The position numbers were made by a program, and so were the translations under genes. From Bacillota bacterium (lineage in GTDB: Bacteria > Bacillota_E > JAJZYS01 > JAJYTV01), in assembly GCA_021845645.1 (NCBI GenBank), contig JAJZVM010000050.1, positions 1 to 26,048 on the forward strand: a DNA stretch of 26,048 bases. Reading direction: 5' to 3'. Below the pieces are notes generated by a model. It saw nothing but the letters and a program-made list of their open reading frames with translations. It had not been told where the DNA came from and did no database searches. Below are positions 6,388 to 13,502 of this stretch, piece by piece. Position 1 is the stretch's first letter, and each line of letters opens with the position of its first letter.

Positions 6388-7854
6388 CTAGTCGGACAGG
6401 CCGAGAATGGCGCGCACTGCCTCGATGTCGGTCATTGGACGGCCTTCGTGGCGCTCATCCCAGATCTCCGCTCCCTTGCCGGTGATCGTGACGGTGTCAC
6501 CGGGTGCCGCGAGTTCGAGAGCGTGGCGAATGGCTGCGTAGCGGTCCAGCACGATATCCGTCGGGATGCCGCTCTCTTTCGCGCCGCCTGCCACCTCCGA
6601 CGCCGTCTGCATGGCGTCCTCGCCACGGGGGTTGTCGATCGTGACCACGAGGCGGTCCGCCAGCGCAGCGGCGATGGCACCCATGAGCGGCCGCTTGCCG
6701 CGATCGCGCTCACCGCGACCGCCGAAGACCGCGATCACGCGCCCTTCGGTGGTACGGCGGGCGAAGCGCAGAAGCTGAAGGAGTCCTGCGGGGTTGTGCG
6801 CGTAGTCGATGACCACGCGCCTTGGCGGGCTGCCGCTCTCGATGATGTGCGTGCGCCCGGCGACCGTTCGCACCTGCGCGATGCGCTCGAGCGCATCCCT
6901 CGCGCCGATGCCCAGTCCCGTGGCGGCCGCAAGGGCAGCCAGGGCGTTCTCCACATTGTAGCTGCCCGGCAGGCGGAGCTGCATCTCATAGGTCTCGCCG
7001 TCGACGGCCACAACGCCGTGGCCGCCGACGAGACCGTCGTCCTGCCAGCGGACGATGCGCACGTCGCTGCCCTGGCCGTAGGTGCGGATCGGTACGCGCG
7101 TCACGGAGGCGAGGTAGTCGAAGGCGGGCGAGTCGCGGTTGAGCACAGCGAACGAAGGACGCTCCTGCTCCGAAAGCCCGGAGAACAGCAGGCCCTTCGC
7201 TTCGAGATAATGCTGCATGTCGCCGTGGTAGTCGGTGTGGTCGCGCGTCCAGTTGGTGAACACGGCCGCGTCGAAGCTGCACCCGGCGGTGCGCCGCTGG
7301 CGCAGCGCGTGGGAGGAGACCTCCATGACGACGTCCTGCGCGCCGAGCTGTACGAGTTCGTGCAGCGCCCCCTGCAGCTCGGGCGCCGCAGGCGTCGTCA
7401 GCGGCAGCGGGCGGATGACTTCGCTGTCGAGCTGCACACCGAGCGTGCCGATGGTCGCGACGTGCCGGGTATCGTTGCGCAAGGCACGGCTGAGCAGCGC
7501 CGCGGTCGTGGTCTTGCCGTTTGTGCCGGTGATGCCGGTCACGCGCATGGCGAGACAGGGATCCCCGAAGAATGCGGCCGCCAGTTCGCCCAGGGCCTTG
7601 GCGGCATCCTCAACCACGACCGTCGGCACCGCGAGGGCGGTCGGCCGGTCCGCCACCACGGCGATCGCGCCGCGCTCGACCGCCTCATGGGCGTACGCGA
7701 TCCCGTCGACGTGCTGGCCGTGGCGCGCGACGAAAACCCAGCCGGGAGCGACGTCGAACGAGCGATCCGTGACCCCAGCGATCTTTCGTCCGGTGAAGTC
7801 CCGCACGCGGACGGCTTGGAGAATATCCTGATAGCTCGCCAAAGTGCACCTCAT
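6388..7854 (-). CDS. murE: UDP-N-acetylmuramyl-tripeptide synthetase (MurE), meso-DAP type
   Basis: About 488 residues. It adds the third amino acid to UDP-MurNAc-L-Ala-D-Glu in the cytoplasmic part of peptidoglycan synthesis. The ATP loop GITGTNGKTT is at about residues 107-116. MEVSSHAL, FTNWTRDH and DYHG follow, then the carbamylated lysine in EAKGLLF. DNPR (about 407-410) is the meso-diaminopimelate specificity motif. The start is unclear: the ATG at 7854 has no ribosome binding site, a GTG at 7872 has none, and a TTG at 7845 has GAGG six bases upstream. Two segments are odd: DYAHNPAGL replaces the usual DYAHTPD, and GGRGERDRGKRPLMG replaces GCGGDRDRGKR. It stands outside any cell-division cluster, so it could be the only MurE or a paralogue. 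Confidence 0.88.
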   Translation of the reverse strand: MRCTLASYQDILQAVRVRDFTGRKIAGVTDRSFDVAPGWVFVARHGQHVDGIAYAHEAVERGAIAVVADRPTALAVPTVVVEDAAKALGELAAAFFGDPCLAMRVTGITGTNGKTTTAALLSRALRNDTRHVATIGTLGVQLDSEVIRPLPLTTPAAPELQGALHELVQLGAQDVVMEVSSHALRQRRTAGCSFDAAVFTNWTRDHTDYHGDMQHYLEAKGLLFSGLSEQERPSFAVLNRDSPAFDYLASVTRVPIRTYGQGSDVRIVRWQDDGLVGGHGVVAVDGETYEMQLRLPGSYNVENALAALAAATGLGIGARDALERIAQVRTVAGRTHIIESGSPPRRVVIDYAHNPAGLLQLLRFARRTTEGRVIAVFGGRGERDRGKRPLMGAIAAALADRLVVTIDNPRGEDAMQTASEVAGGAKESGIPTDIVLDRYAAIRHALELAAPGDTVTITGKGAEIWDERHEGRPMTDIEAVRAILGLSD

Positions 7855-7922
7855 CGGGATAGGAATGCTCACTTTACGAGACTATCATTCATCGCTGAAG
7901 CTGTAATGAGGGGAAAGCGAGA

Positions 7923-7950
7923 GCGGGACGGACCTTGCGGCCCGTCCTGC
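7923..7950 (-). terminator. Putative terminator after groES
   Basis: GCGGGACGG (7923-7931) and CCGTCCTGC (7942-7950) can form a nine-pair stem with one mismatch around a ten-base loop. It begins three bases after the groES stop codon in the direction of transcription and is followed on the minus strand by a pyrimidine-rich TCTCGCTTTCCCC. This suggests groES transcription ends before murE. Confidence 0.5.
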
Positions 7951-7952
7951 CC

Positions 7953-8225
7953 CTACCGGACGATCTTGCCCAGGATGTCCTGACGCTGCAGGATGATATG
8001 TGTCTGGCCGTCGAGCTTGACCTCGGACCCGCCGTACTTCGTGTAGAGGACCTCGTCGCCCGCAGAGAGCACCTTGACGAGCTCCTCGTCCGTGCCCACG
8101 GCCACGACGATGCCCTGCTGGGGCTTTTCCTTGGCGGTGTCGGGCAGGATGATGCCCGACGCGGTCTTCTCCTCGAGCTCCACGGGACGCACGAGCACGC
8201 GGTCGTCAAGCGGCTGGATGGTCAT
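7953..8225 (-). CDS. groS: GroES co-chaperonin (Hsp10)
   Basis: 90 residues, slightly shorter than the usual 94-97. ATG at 8225 with AAGGGAG about 11 bases upstream. GroES forms the heptameric lid of the GroEL folding chamber. The sequence is textbook: [13 protein letters not shown] at the start, the mobile loop [18 protein letters not shown] (residues 18-35) that docks onto GroEL, GIVVAVG, and a C-terminal DILGKIV. Unusually, groEL does not follow. The next gene downstream on this strand is murE, after a hairpin. A glutaredoxin gene lies 24 bases upstream, so the two probably form one transcript. No CIRCE-type operator is visible upstream. Confidence 0.95.
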   Translation of the reverse strand: MTIQPLDDRVLVRPVELEEKTASGIILPDTAKEKPQQGIVVAVGTDEELVKVLSAGDEVLYTKYGGSEVKLDGQTHIILQRQDILGKIVR

Positions 8226-8249
8226 GATGTTGTCGTCTCCCTTGCCTTG

Positions 8250-8486
8250 CTAGTTGCGCAGTCCGAGCGCCTGCGCGAGGCGCTGCTGGTCGAAGCCCAC
8301 GATGACCTTGCCGTTCACGTCGATGACAGGTACACCCGTCTGCCCGGAACGTCGCCTGAGCTCTTGCGCTGCCTGCTCGCTGCGGGCGACGTCGACCTCG
8401 CGAAAGGGGATGTGCCGCTCGGTCAAGAAACGCTTCGCGGAGCGGCAGTGGGGGCAGGTCGGGGTCGAGTAGAGTACGACGGCCAA
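8250..8486 (-). CDS. Glutaredoxin-like protein of the YruB/NrdH type
   Basis: 78 residues from a TTG at 8486 with an excellent GAGGAGG eight bases upstream. The frame stays open for 16 more codons but that stretch lacks a ribosome binding site and is not part of the fold. It is a small thioredoxin-fold protein with the redox pair CPHC near residue 10, the cis-proline segment GVPVIDVNGKVIVGFD and a C-terminal helix. This matches YruB-family glutaredoxin-like proteins, thought to be reduced by thioredoxin reductase or small thiols. It lies 24 bases upstream of groES in the same direction, an unusual pairing that hints at joint expression in redox or heat stress. Confidence 0.88.
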   Translation of the reverse strand: MAVVLYSTPTCPHCRSAKRFLTERHIPFREVDVARSEQAAQELRRRSGQTGVPVIDVNGKVIVGFDQQRLAQALGLRN

Positions 8487-8536
8487 AGCTCTCGCCTCCT
8501 CTGCGTAAGTTGACGCCCCGTTGGGCCACGTCACTC

Positions 8537-8566
8537 AGTATACCCCATGGAGTATGCCTTAGGGAA
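8537..8566 (-). promoter_or_regulatory. Candidate promoter for glutaredoxin-groES
   Basis: On the minus strand TTCCCT (8566-8561), an 18-base spacer and TATACT (8542-8537) resemble a housekeeping promoter with a strong -10. Transcription would begin near 8530, some 45 bases before the glutaredoxin TTG. The -35 is a weak match. Confidence 0.4.
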
Positions 8567-8606
8567 GATCCTGCGTCGTCGCAGGAAGGCAAGAAAGGGG
8601 ATGCGC

Positions 8607-9419
8607 ATGCAAAAGCGTCTCTGGCCGCAGGTAGTGCTGTTTGCCATCGCGGCTTTTGTCGTCGTCGCCCTGCCCCGGCTCCTGCTGCCGGCCGTGCCGC
8701 AGTCGGGTGCGGAACTCGTGCGCATCGGCATTACCGCCGCGTGGGCCATCGTCGCGGCCGGCATCGTGGGCAGCGTCCGCCAGAGGGGGCTGCAGGAGGT
8801 GCGCTCCGGCGCGCCGGAGCGGCGCACGGTGGTCAACTTCGGTTTGCAGATCCTGCTAGGGGTATTGGTGGTCATCGCGTTCGTAGTCGCGGCGGACATC
8901 TGGCACGTCTCCCTGACGGGCATCGCCCTCGGTGGCGCGGTCACGGGTGTCGTGATCGGACTCGCGGCCCAGTCCATGCTGGGCAACGTCATCGCGGGCG
9001 CCATGCTCTTGAGTCTTCGTCCGGTGCGCGTTGGCGAGTGGGTCAGCCTGCGGTCCTGGATGTCCGGCGGCATCGACGCGACGGGTCGCGTCGAGGAGAT
9101 CAACTTCTTCTACACGGTGCTTCGCGAGAGCGGCACGCGTCGCGTCATTCCCAACAGTGCCATGGCTGTGTCCACCATCGCATCCGACGAGGCGCAGCGC
9201 GGCTTTACGCAGACCTTCGCCCTGCCGCTGAGCCTGCGCCCGGACGAGGCGACGCGGGCTCTGGCACCTTTGCGCAGGTGGGAAGTCGTCGACGTGCAGC
9301 AGGAGGTCTACGTGCTGCGCGTCGAGTGGGACGGCGACCGGTCCAGCCGCTCGGACCGCCTTGCGCGGCTGGCCGCGCGGCTCGGCGGCGGCGACGACCC
9401 GACGTCTTCGGCTGGCTGA
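8607..9419 (+). CDS. MscS-family small-conductance mechanosensitive channel
   Basis: About 270 residues. The ATG at 8607 is favoured because AAAGGGG lies six bases upstream; an ATG at 8601 and another at 8547 are in frame but worse placed. MscS channels open under membrane tension and release solutes during osmotic down-shock. Two hydrophobic segments at the start and one near residues 75-95 precede the pore helix LGGAVTGVVIGLAAQSMLG and the junction LSLRPVRVGEWVSL, which is the family signature. Then comes the cytoplasmic beta domain with RRVIPNSAM. The C-terminal vestibule is short and ends in a charged tail, so it is one of the small members. It is divergent from the glutaredoxin gene. Confidence 0.88.
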   Translation: MQKRLWPQVVLFAIAAFVVVALPRLLLPAVPQSGAELVRIGITAAWAIVAAGIVGSVRQRGLQEVRSGAPERRTVVNFGLQILLGVLVVIAFVVAADIWHVSLTGIALGGAVTGVVIGLAAQSMLGNVIAGAMLLSLRPVRVGEWVSLRSWMSGGIDATGRVEEINFFYTVLRESGTRRVIPNSAMAVSTIASDEAQRGFTQTFALPLSLRPDEATRALAPLRRWEVVDVQQEVYVLRVEWDGDRSSRSDRLARLAARLGGGDDPTSSAG

Positions 9420-9505
9420 CTTCCACTGCAGAACCCTGGGCACGCTTGAGCCGGTGGGCTCACGCGGGCGGCTGTCCGCGGGCGGCAGACGGCGCAGGCG
9501 GCGAT

Positions 9506-9533
9506 TTGCACGGCGGCCCGACGGTGGTAGTCT
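9506..9533 (+). promoter_or_regulatory. Candidate promoter for the small protein and UbiB operon
   Basis: TTGCAC (9506-9511), a 16-base spacer and TAGTCT (9528-9533) lie about 36 bases upstream of the small protein's start, in the 149-base gap after the MscS gene. Only a moderate match to a housekeeping promoter. The rest of the gap shows no gene. Confidence 0.35.
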
Positions 9534-9568
9534 CTAGAGCAGGGAACCTACCCTGGGAGGGTTGCGTC

Positions 9569-9763
9569 ATGTTGCTGCGCTGGATTCTCAAGCTGATCGG
9601 CTTCGGCTTCCTGCTGGGAGCTGGCACGCGCTGCGATGTGGACAGCGACGAGGCGAAGGCAAAGGCGAGAAAGTATCGTGAGCGTGCGGTGCGGCGGCTC
9701 CATCACCTGGCCGACCGCATCGCCGAGGCAGGCGAGGAGAGCGAGAAGGAACCTGGTGTCTAG
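9569..9763 (+). CDS. Small protein with one membrane helix and a charged tail
   Basis: 64 residues, ATG at 9569 with GGGAGG about eight bases upstream, which makes it a credible gene despite its size. The first 18 residues (LLRWILKLIGFGFLLGAG) are hydrophobic and could insert in the membrane. The rest is a highly charged, helix-forming tail rich in Lys, Arg, Glu and Asp (DSDEAKAKARKYRERAVRR). It ends 11 bases before the UbiB-like gene, so the two are almost certainly co-translated. I do not recognise a family. The context suggests a membrane partner or regulator of the UbiB-like protein. Confidence 0.7.
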   Translation: MLLRWILKLIGFGFLLGAGTRCDVDSDEAKAKARKYRERAVRRLHHLADRIAEAGEESEKEPGV

Positions 9764-9774
9764 GCGGGTAGTCC

Positions 9775-11391
9775 ATGGATAGCCGTCTGGGTCGTACGGC
9801 CGCCGTCCTGCGCTTGGCGCTGGGAGCGGCCGTGCGGGCACTTTGGCTTGCACGGGTGCGTAGCCGCTGGCTCGACGCGGAGCAGCGCATCCAGGCCGAG
9901 CGGGCCCTCTGGGCGACGGAGGGCCGGCGTCTGCGCGAAGCGGCCACGCGGCAGGGCGGCATGCTGATCAAGATCGGCCAGTTCCTCTCGACGCGCGCCG
10001 ACGTCCTGCCGGAAGAGTTCACGCGGGAAGTGGGGCAACTGCAGGACGTCGTGCCGCCTGTCGGCTGGCTCCAGGTGGACGAGGTGCTGCGGGGAGCCTA
10101 CGGCGCGCGCTACGTGCCCGACGTCTTTGCCGAAATCAATCAGACGGCTGCCGCCGCCGCGTCACTGGCGCAGGTGCACCACGGACGCCTGGCAGACGGG
10201 CGTGCGGTGGCGCTCAAGATCCTGCGGCCGGGCATCGAACGCGCTGTGCGCATCGACCTAGACGCGGTCCGCATCGCCGTGTCCTGGCTGAATCGCTTGA
10301 CGAGCTGGGGGAAGCGGTTCGACCTCATGGCCATCTGGCGGGAGCTGCACGAGACCACCGAGCAGGAGCTCGACGTGTTCGGCGAAGCGGAGCGGGGGCG
10401 CCGCTTCGCAGAGAACTTCAAAGACGATCCGAAGGTGGGCGCACCGCTCGTGATGGACGAGCTCACGCGGCCGGGCGTCCTTGTCATGGAGCTTGTGCGG
10501 GGCATCAAGCCGGATCAGCTGGACGCGCTCGACGCGGCCGGCATCGACCGCCAGCTTCTGGCCAAGCGGCTGATCGAAAGCTACATGAAGCAGTGGCTGG
10601 TGGACGGCTTCTTCCACGCCGACCCGCATCCGGGCAACATTTTCGTCAAGCCGGACGGCGCCATCATCTACGTGGACTTCGGCATGATGGGCGAAATGCG
10701 GCCAGAGGACCAGACCGCCTTGCGCGAACTGGTGCAAGGCGTGATCACGAACGACCTGGACCGGGCCACCAGGGGACTCGTGGATCTCGGCTTCGTCAGG
10801 CCCGGCGCAGACATTGGGAAACTGAGGCGCGCATTCGGCTTTCTGCTCGACCGAATGCTGGGCACGACATTCTTCCGCGCAAGCGGACCGGAAGTGGAGG
10901 CGTTTGTCCGAGAGATCCGGGACTTCCTCTATGAGCAGCCGTTCCAGGTCCCGGCGCGCTACACCTTTCTCGGGCGGGCGCTCGGAATTCTTTCGGGTAT
11001 CGTCGCGCCGCTCGCCCCCGGGCAGAACTTCGTCCGCCTGCTGATCGACGGAGCCCGGCGCTACGCGGGGGCCGCGGCCGGCGCGTCCGGAACCCGGGAC
11101 GTACTGAAGGGGCTCCTGCGCAGGGTGAGCGAGCCTGCCGCCCAGGCCCTGCGCCTGCTGCAAAAGCTCGATCGGGACGACTACCGCATCCCGATCGACT
11201 TCGAGCCGCTGCGGCGCGAGATGCGCGCCGGGCGTGCCGCGTTGCGGGCTCTGACGTGGGTCACCCTGGGCGGGTTCGCCGCCCTGACCGCCGCGCTCGT
11301 GGGCGTCGCCATGCCGACCCTGCGGGATGTCCTGATTGTTCTCAGCGTAGTCTTCTTCCTTGGGGCCATCGCGGCGCAGCGCAGAAGCTGA
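9775..11391 (+). CDS. UbiB/AarF/ABC1 family atypical kinase-like protein
   Basis: 538 residues, ATG at 9775. The family (UbiB in Escherichia coli, COQ8 in mitochondria) has a protein-kinase-like fold with ATPase activity and is linked to isoprenoid quinone and other lipid pathways at the membrane. The family-specific KIGQ motif is at 66-69 (KIGQFLSTRADVLPEE), the alanine-rich nucleotide loop AAAASLAQVH at about 126-135, the ATP-binding lysine in ALKILRPG at 148, the catalytic-loop segment FFHADPHPGNIFV and the metal-binding DFGMMG. Two hydrophobic segments at the C-terminus (about residues 490-535) anchor it in the membrane. No quinone biosynthesis gene is near; it lies between a small membrane protein and a membrane-anchored hydrolase. 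Confidence 0.93.
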   Translation: MDSRLGRTAAVLRLALGAAVRALWLARVRSRWLDAEQRIQAERALWATEGRRLREAATRQGGMLIKIGQFLSTRADVLPEEFTREVGQLQDVVPPVGWLQVDEVLRGAYGARYVPDVFAEINQTAAAAASLAQVHHGRLADGRAVALKILRPGIERAVRIDLDAVRIAVSWLNRLTSWGKRFDLMAIWRELHETTEQELDVFGEAERGRRFAENFKDDPKVGAPLVMDELTRPGVLVMELVRGIKPDQLDALDAAGIDRQLLAKRLIESYMKQWLVDGFFHADPHPGNIFVKPDGAIIYVDFGMMGEMRPEDQTALRELVQGVITNDLDRATRGLVDLGFVRPGADIGKLRRAFGFLLDRMLGTTFFRASGPEVEAFVREIRDFLYEQPFQVPARYTFLGRALGILSGIVAPLAPGQNFVRLLIDGARRYAGAAAGASGTRDVLKGLLRRVSEPAAQALRLLQKLDRDDYRIPIDFEPLRREMRAGRAALRALTWVTLGGFAALTAALVGVAMPTLRDVLIVLSVVFFLGAIAAQRRS

Positions 11392-11408
11392 CGGGGAGGT
11401 TGCCTGGG

Positions 11409-12362
11409 TTGCCGGTTCGCTCGAGTCGGCGGAGATGGGCGAAAGCCGTGCTGGCCGCCATCCTGATCGCCAGCGTTGCCAGCGTGGCATGGAGCTTCTA
11501 CATCGGTTGGTCGCTCACGCACCTGCCGCGGGCGAAGATGCCGACGAACCCGCGCTACTGGGGCATGTCCTACCGCACGATCCGCTTCCCGAGCGCGCAG
11601 GACCACCTCAGGCTGCACGGCTGGTGGATCCCGGCGCCGCACGCCACCATGACCGTCATTTTCTCGCACGGCTTCGGCTCGAACCGCGCCGACATCGGCG
11701 TGCCGGGCCTGCTCATGATGCGCGCCGTGCACCTGTGGGGCGCCAACGTCCTTACCTTCGACTACCGCGCGGAGGGCCGCAGTCCAGGCAAGCTGGTCTC
11801 GGTAGGCGAGTTCGAGGTCCGGGACCTCCTGGGCGCAGCGGCCTACACCCGAGACCACCTGGCGCCGGGAAAACCCGTGGCCGTGGTCGGCTACTCGATG
11901 GGCGCGGCTGTCGCACTGCTTGCGGGCGAGCGCGACAGCCGGATTGCCGCCGTGGTGGCCGACAGTCCCTTCGCCGCCCTGACGCCGTACCTGGCACAGA
12001 ACCTCCCCCTCTGGACCGGCCTGCCGGCGGTGCCCTTCAACTGGCTTCTCATCCATGTCGCGTCGCCCTGGCTCGGCATCAATCCGGGCAGCGTCAATCC
12101 CCTGGCCGGCGTCGGCAGATTCGGCCGGCGGCCAGTCCTCTTGATCGCCGGCAAGTCCGACAAGACGATTCCGTACCGCAACTCCGTCCAGATCTACACC
12201 GCGCTGCGGCGCACCGACCCGGCAGCGAGGCTCTGGCTCGTGCGGGGCGCGCATCACGTTGAAGCGTTCCAGCTCAGGCCCCTTGCGTATCTCGATCGCC
12301 TGTACCGCACGCTGCACCAGGTCGACCCGAAACTTAGGCAGGTGCCGAGCTACGGACTGTAA
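11409..12362 (+). CDS. Membrane-anchored alpha/beta hydrolase
   Basis: 317 residues from a TTG at 11409 with GGGGAGG nine bases upstream, just after the UbiB-like stop; other in-frame starts lack this site. An N-terminal basic stretch and one transmembrane segment (about residues 12-32) anchor it, with the catalytic domain probably outside. The hydrolase fold shows the oxyanion loop SHGFGSNRAD, the nucleophile elbow GYSMG with Ser163, an acid in AGKSDKTIP and the histidine in VRGAHHVEAF. This matches BAAT/YqkD-like serine hydrolases such as Bacillus YqkD, of unknown substrate. It is the last gene of this operon and ends six bases before the convergent carboxypeptidase gene, with no hairpin between them. 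Confidence 0.87.
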   Translation: MPVRSSRRRWAKAVLAAILIASVASVAWSFYIGWSLTHLPRAKMPTNPRYWGMSYRTIRFPSAQDHLRLHGWWIPAPHATMTVIFSHGFGSNRADIGVPGLLMMRAVHLWGANVLTFDYRAEGRSPGKLVSVGEFEVRDLLGAAAYTRDHLAPGKPVAVVGYSMGAAVALLAGERDSRIAAVVADSPFAALTPYLAQNLPLWTGLPAVPFNWLLIHVASPWLGINPGSVNPLAGVGRFGRRPVLLIAGKSDKTIPYRNSVQIYTALRRTDPAARLWLVRGAHHVEAFQLRPLAYLDRLYRTLHQVDPKLRQVPSYGL

Positions 12363-12368
12363 CCCGGC

Positions 12369-13502
12369 TCACGGTCCAAAGAGTGCCGTGCGCCAGCTGG
12401 CGGCGAGCGTCCAGAGCCTGAGCCAAAGCGGCGCGGGCCGTGCGCTGAGGGCAACGCGCCGACCGTCCAGAACGGCGAAGCCGACCCGACCTCCGCGGGC
12501 CAGATCGGCGGCGTCCACGAGGTACAGCTTCGGCGTGCCGCCCGATGCCAGGGACATTCCGGCCGCCGTGCGCAGAACCTGACGGGCGCCACCGGGCCAG
12601 ATGACGTCACCTGCCCGTGTGCCGGCCGGCAGGGCATGTCCCTTGGCCCAGGCGAACGCCCAGTCGAGCAGGAGACGCGCGTCGGCAAAGCGCGCCGCGT
12701 CGCTCGCCTCGCCCATGACCACGCCGAGCGCCGTGCCCTGTCGCCGCGCGGCGAAGAGCAGCACGTAGCCGGCGGGAACGGTCTGCCCGGTCTTGACGCC
12801 GATGGCGCCCGGATAGCTGCCGAGCAGCCGGTTGAGGCTGTGCACCGTGCTGCCTTGCGAGAGGGTGGCGGCAGGGCTTCGGACGATGTCGGCCAAAACC
12901 GGCGATCGCAGCGCGGCGAGTCCGAGGCGCAGTTCGTCGCGCGGCGACATGCGGTCAAGAGGCGAGAGCCCGCTCGCATCTTCGAGGGCCGGCAGGGTCA
13001 GGCCAAGCCGCCCGGCAAGCGAGCGCATCCGCGCGAGCAGACCCGTGGAGCCGCCGGGAGAAGCCTCTGCGAGCATGTTCGCAGCGTCGTCGGCGCTCGG
13101 CAGAAGCATGGCCACGAGCAGGTCCCGCACAGTGAGGATCTCGCCCGCAGCCAGCGGCAGCTCGCCATTGCCGGCGCGCGCACCCGCCTGGGCCGCCGCT
13201 GCCTGGGCCTGGCTGACGACGATGCTCCGGGAGAGCGGGATGCCCTCCCGGAGCACCGCGAGCGCGGTGAGGAGCTTGATCGTCGAGGCGGTCGGGCGCG
13301 GGGCATCCGTCTTGCGCCCCGCCAGCAGCCGCCCGTCGTACGAGATGGCAAAGGCCGGCGCGTCCACCCTGGGCAGGGGGGAAGACGCCGGCCGGAAGGC
13401 TAAGACGTTACCCACGCGCAATGTGGGGGACGGCAGGGCCGCGGCGGTAGCCACGGCGATCGCCAGCAGCGCCACGCCGAGCGGGACCATGATCCGCTTC
13501 AC
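12369..13502 (-). CDS. D-alanyl-D-alanine carboxypeptidase (PBP5/DacF-like, peptidase S11)
   Basis: 377 residues. The GTG at 13502 overlaps the TGA of the LytR-type gene (GTGA), so the two are translationally coupled; an ATG four codons later is the alternative. It trims the terminal D-Ala from peptidoglycan stem peptides outside the membrane, and an N-terminal hydrophobic segment serves for export. The catalytic STIK tetrad is at 73-76 and KTG at 237-239. The middle motif reads Ser136-Ala-Asp138 where Ser-x-Asn is usual. I recall Asp at this place in some relatives, so this alone is not proof of inactivity. A C-terminal region of about 110 residues follows, with a hydrophobic amphipathic end that may hold the protein to the membrane. 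Confidence 0.9.
   Translation of the reverse strand: MKRIMVPLGVALLAIAVATAAALPSPTLRVGNVLAFRPASSPLPRVDAPAFAISYDGRLLAGRKTDAPRPTASTIKLLTALAVLREGIPLSRSIVVSQAQAAAAQAGARAGNGELPLAAGEILTVRDLLVAMLLPSADDAANMLAEASPGGSTGLLARMRSLAGRLGLTLPALEDASGLSPLDRMSPRDELRLGLAALRSPVLADIVRSPAATLSQGSTVHSLNRLLGSYPGAIGVKTGQTVPAGYVLLFAARRQGTALGVVMGEASDAARFADARLLLDWAFAWAKGHALPAGTRAGDVIWPGGARQVLRTAAGMSLASGGTPKLYLVDAADLARGGRVGFAVLDGRRVALSARPAPLWLRLWTLAASWRTALFGP

Noticed and set aside
6262..7983. 573-codon open frame on the plus strand
   Set aside because: Antisense to murE and full of His/Arg/Asp as expected for a shadow frame.
8510..8515. TTGACG as a -35 for the MscS gene with TATACC at 8539
   Set aside because: The spacer is 23 bases, too long for a standard promoter.
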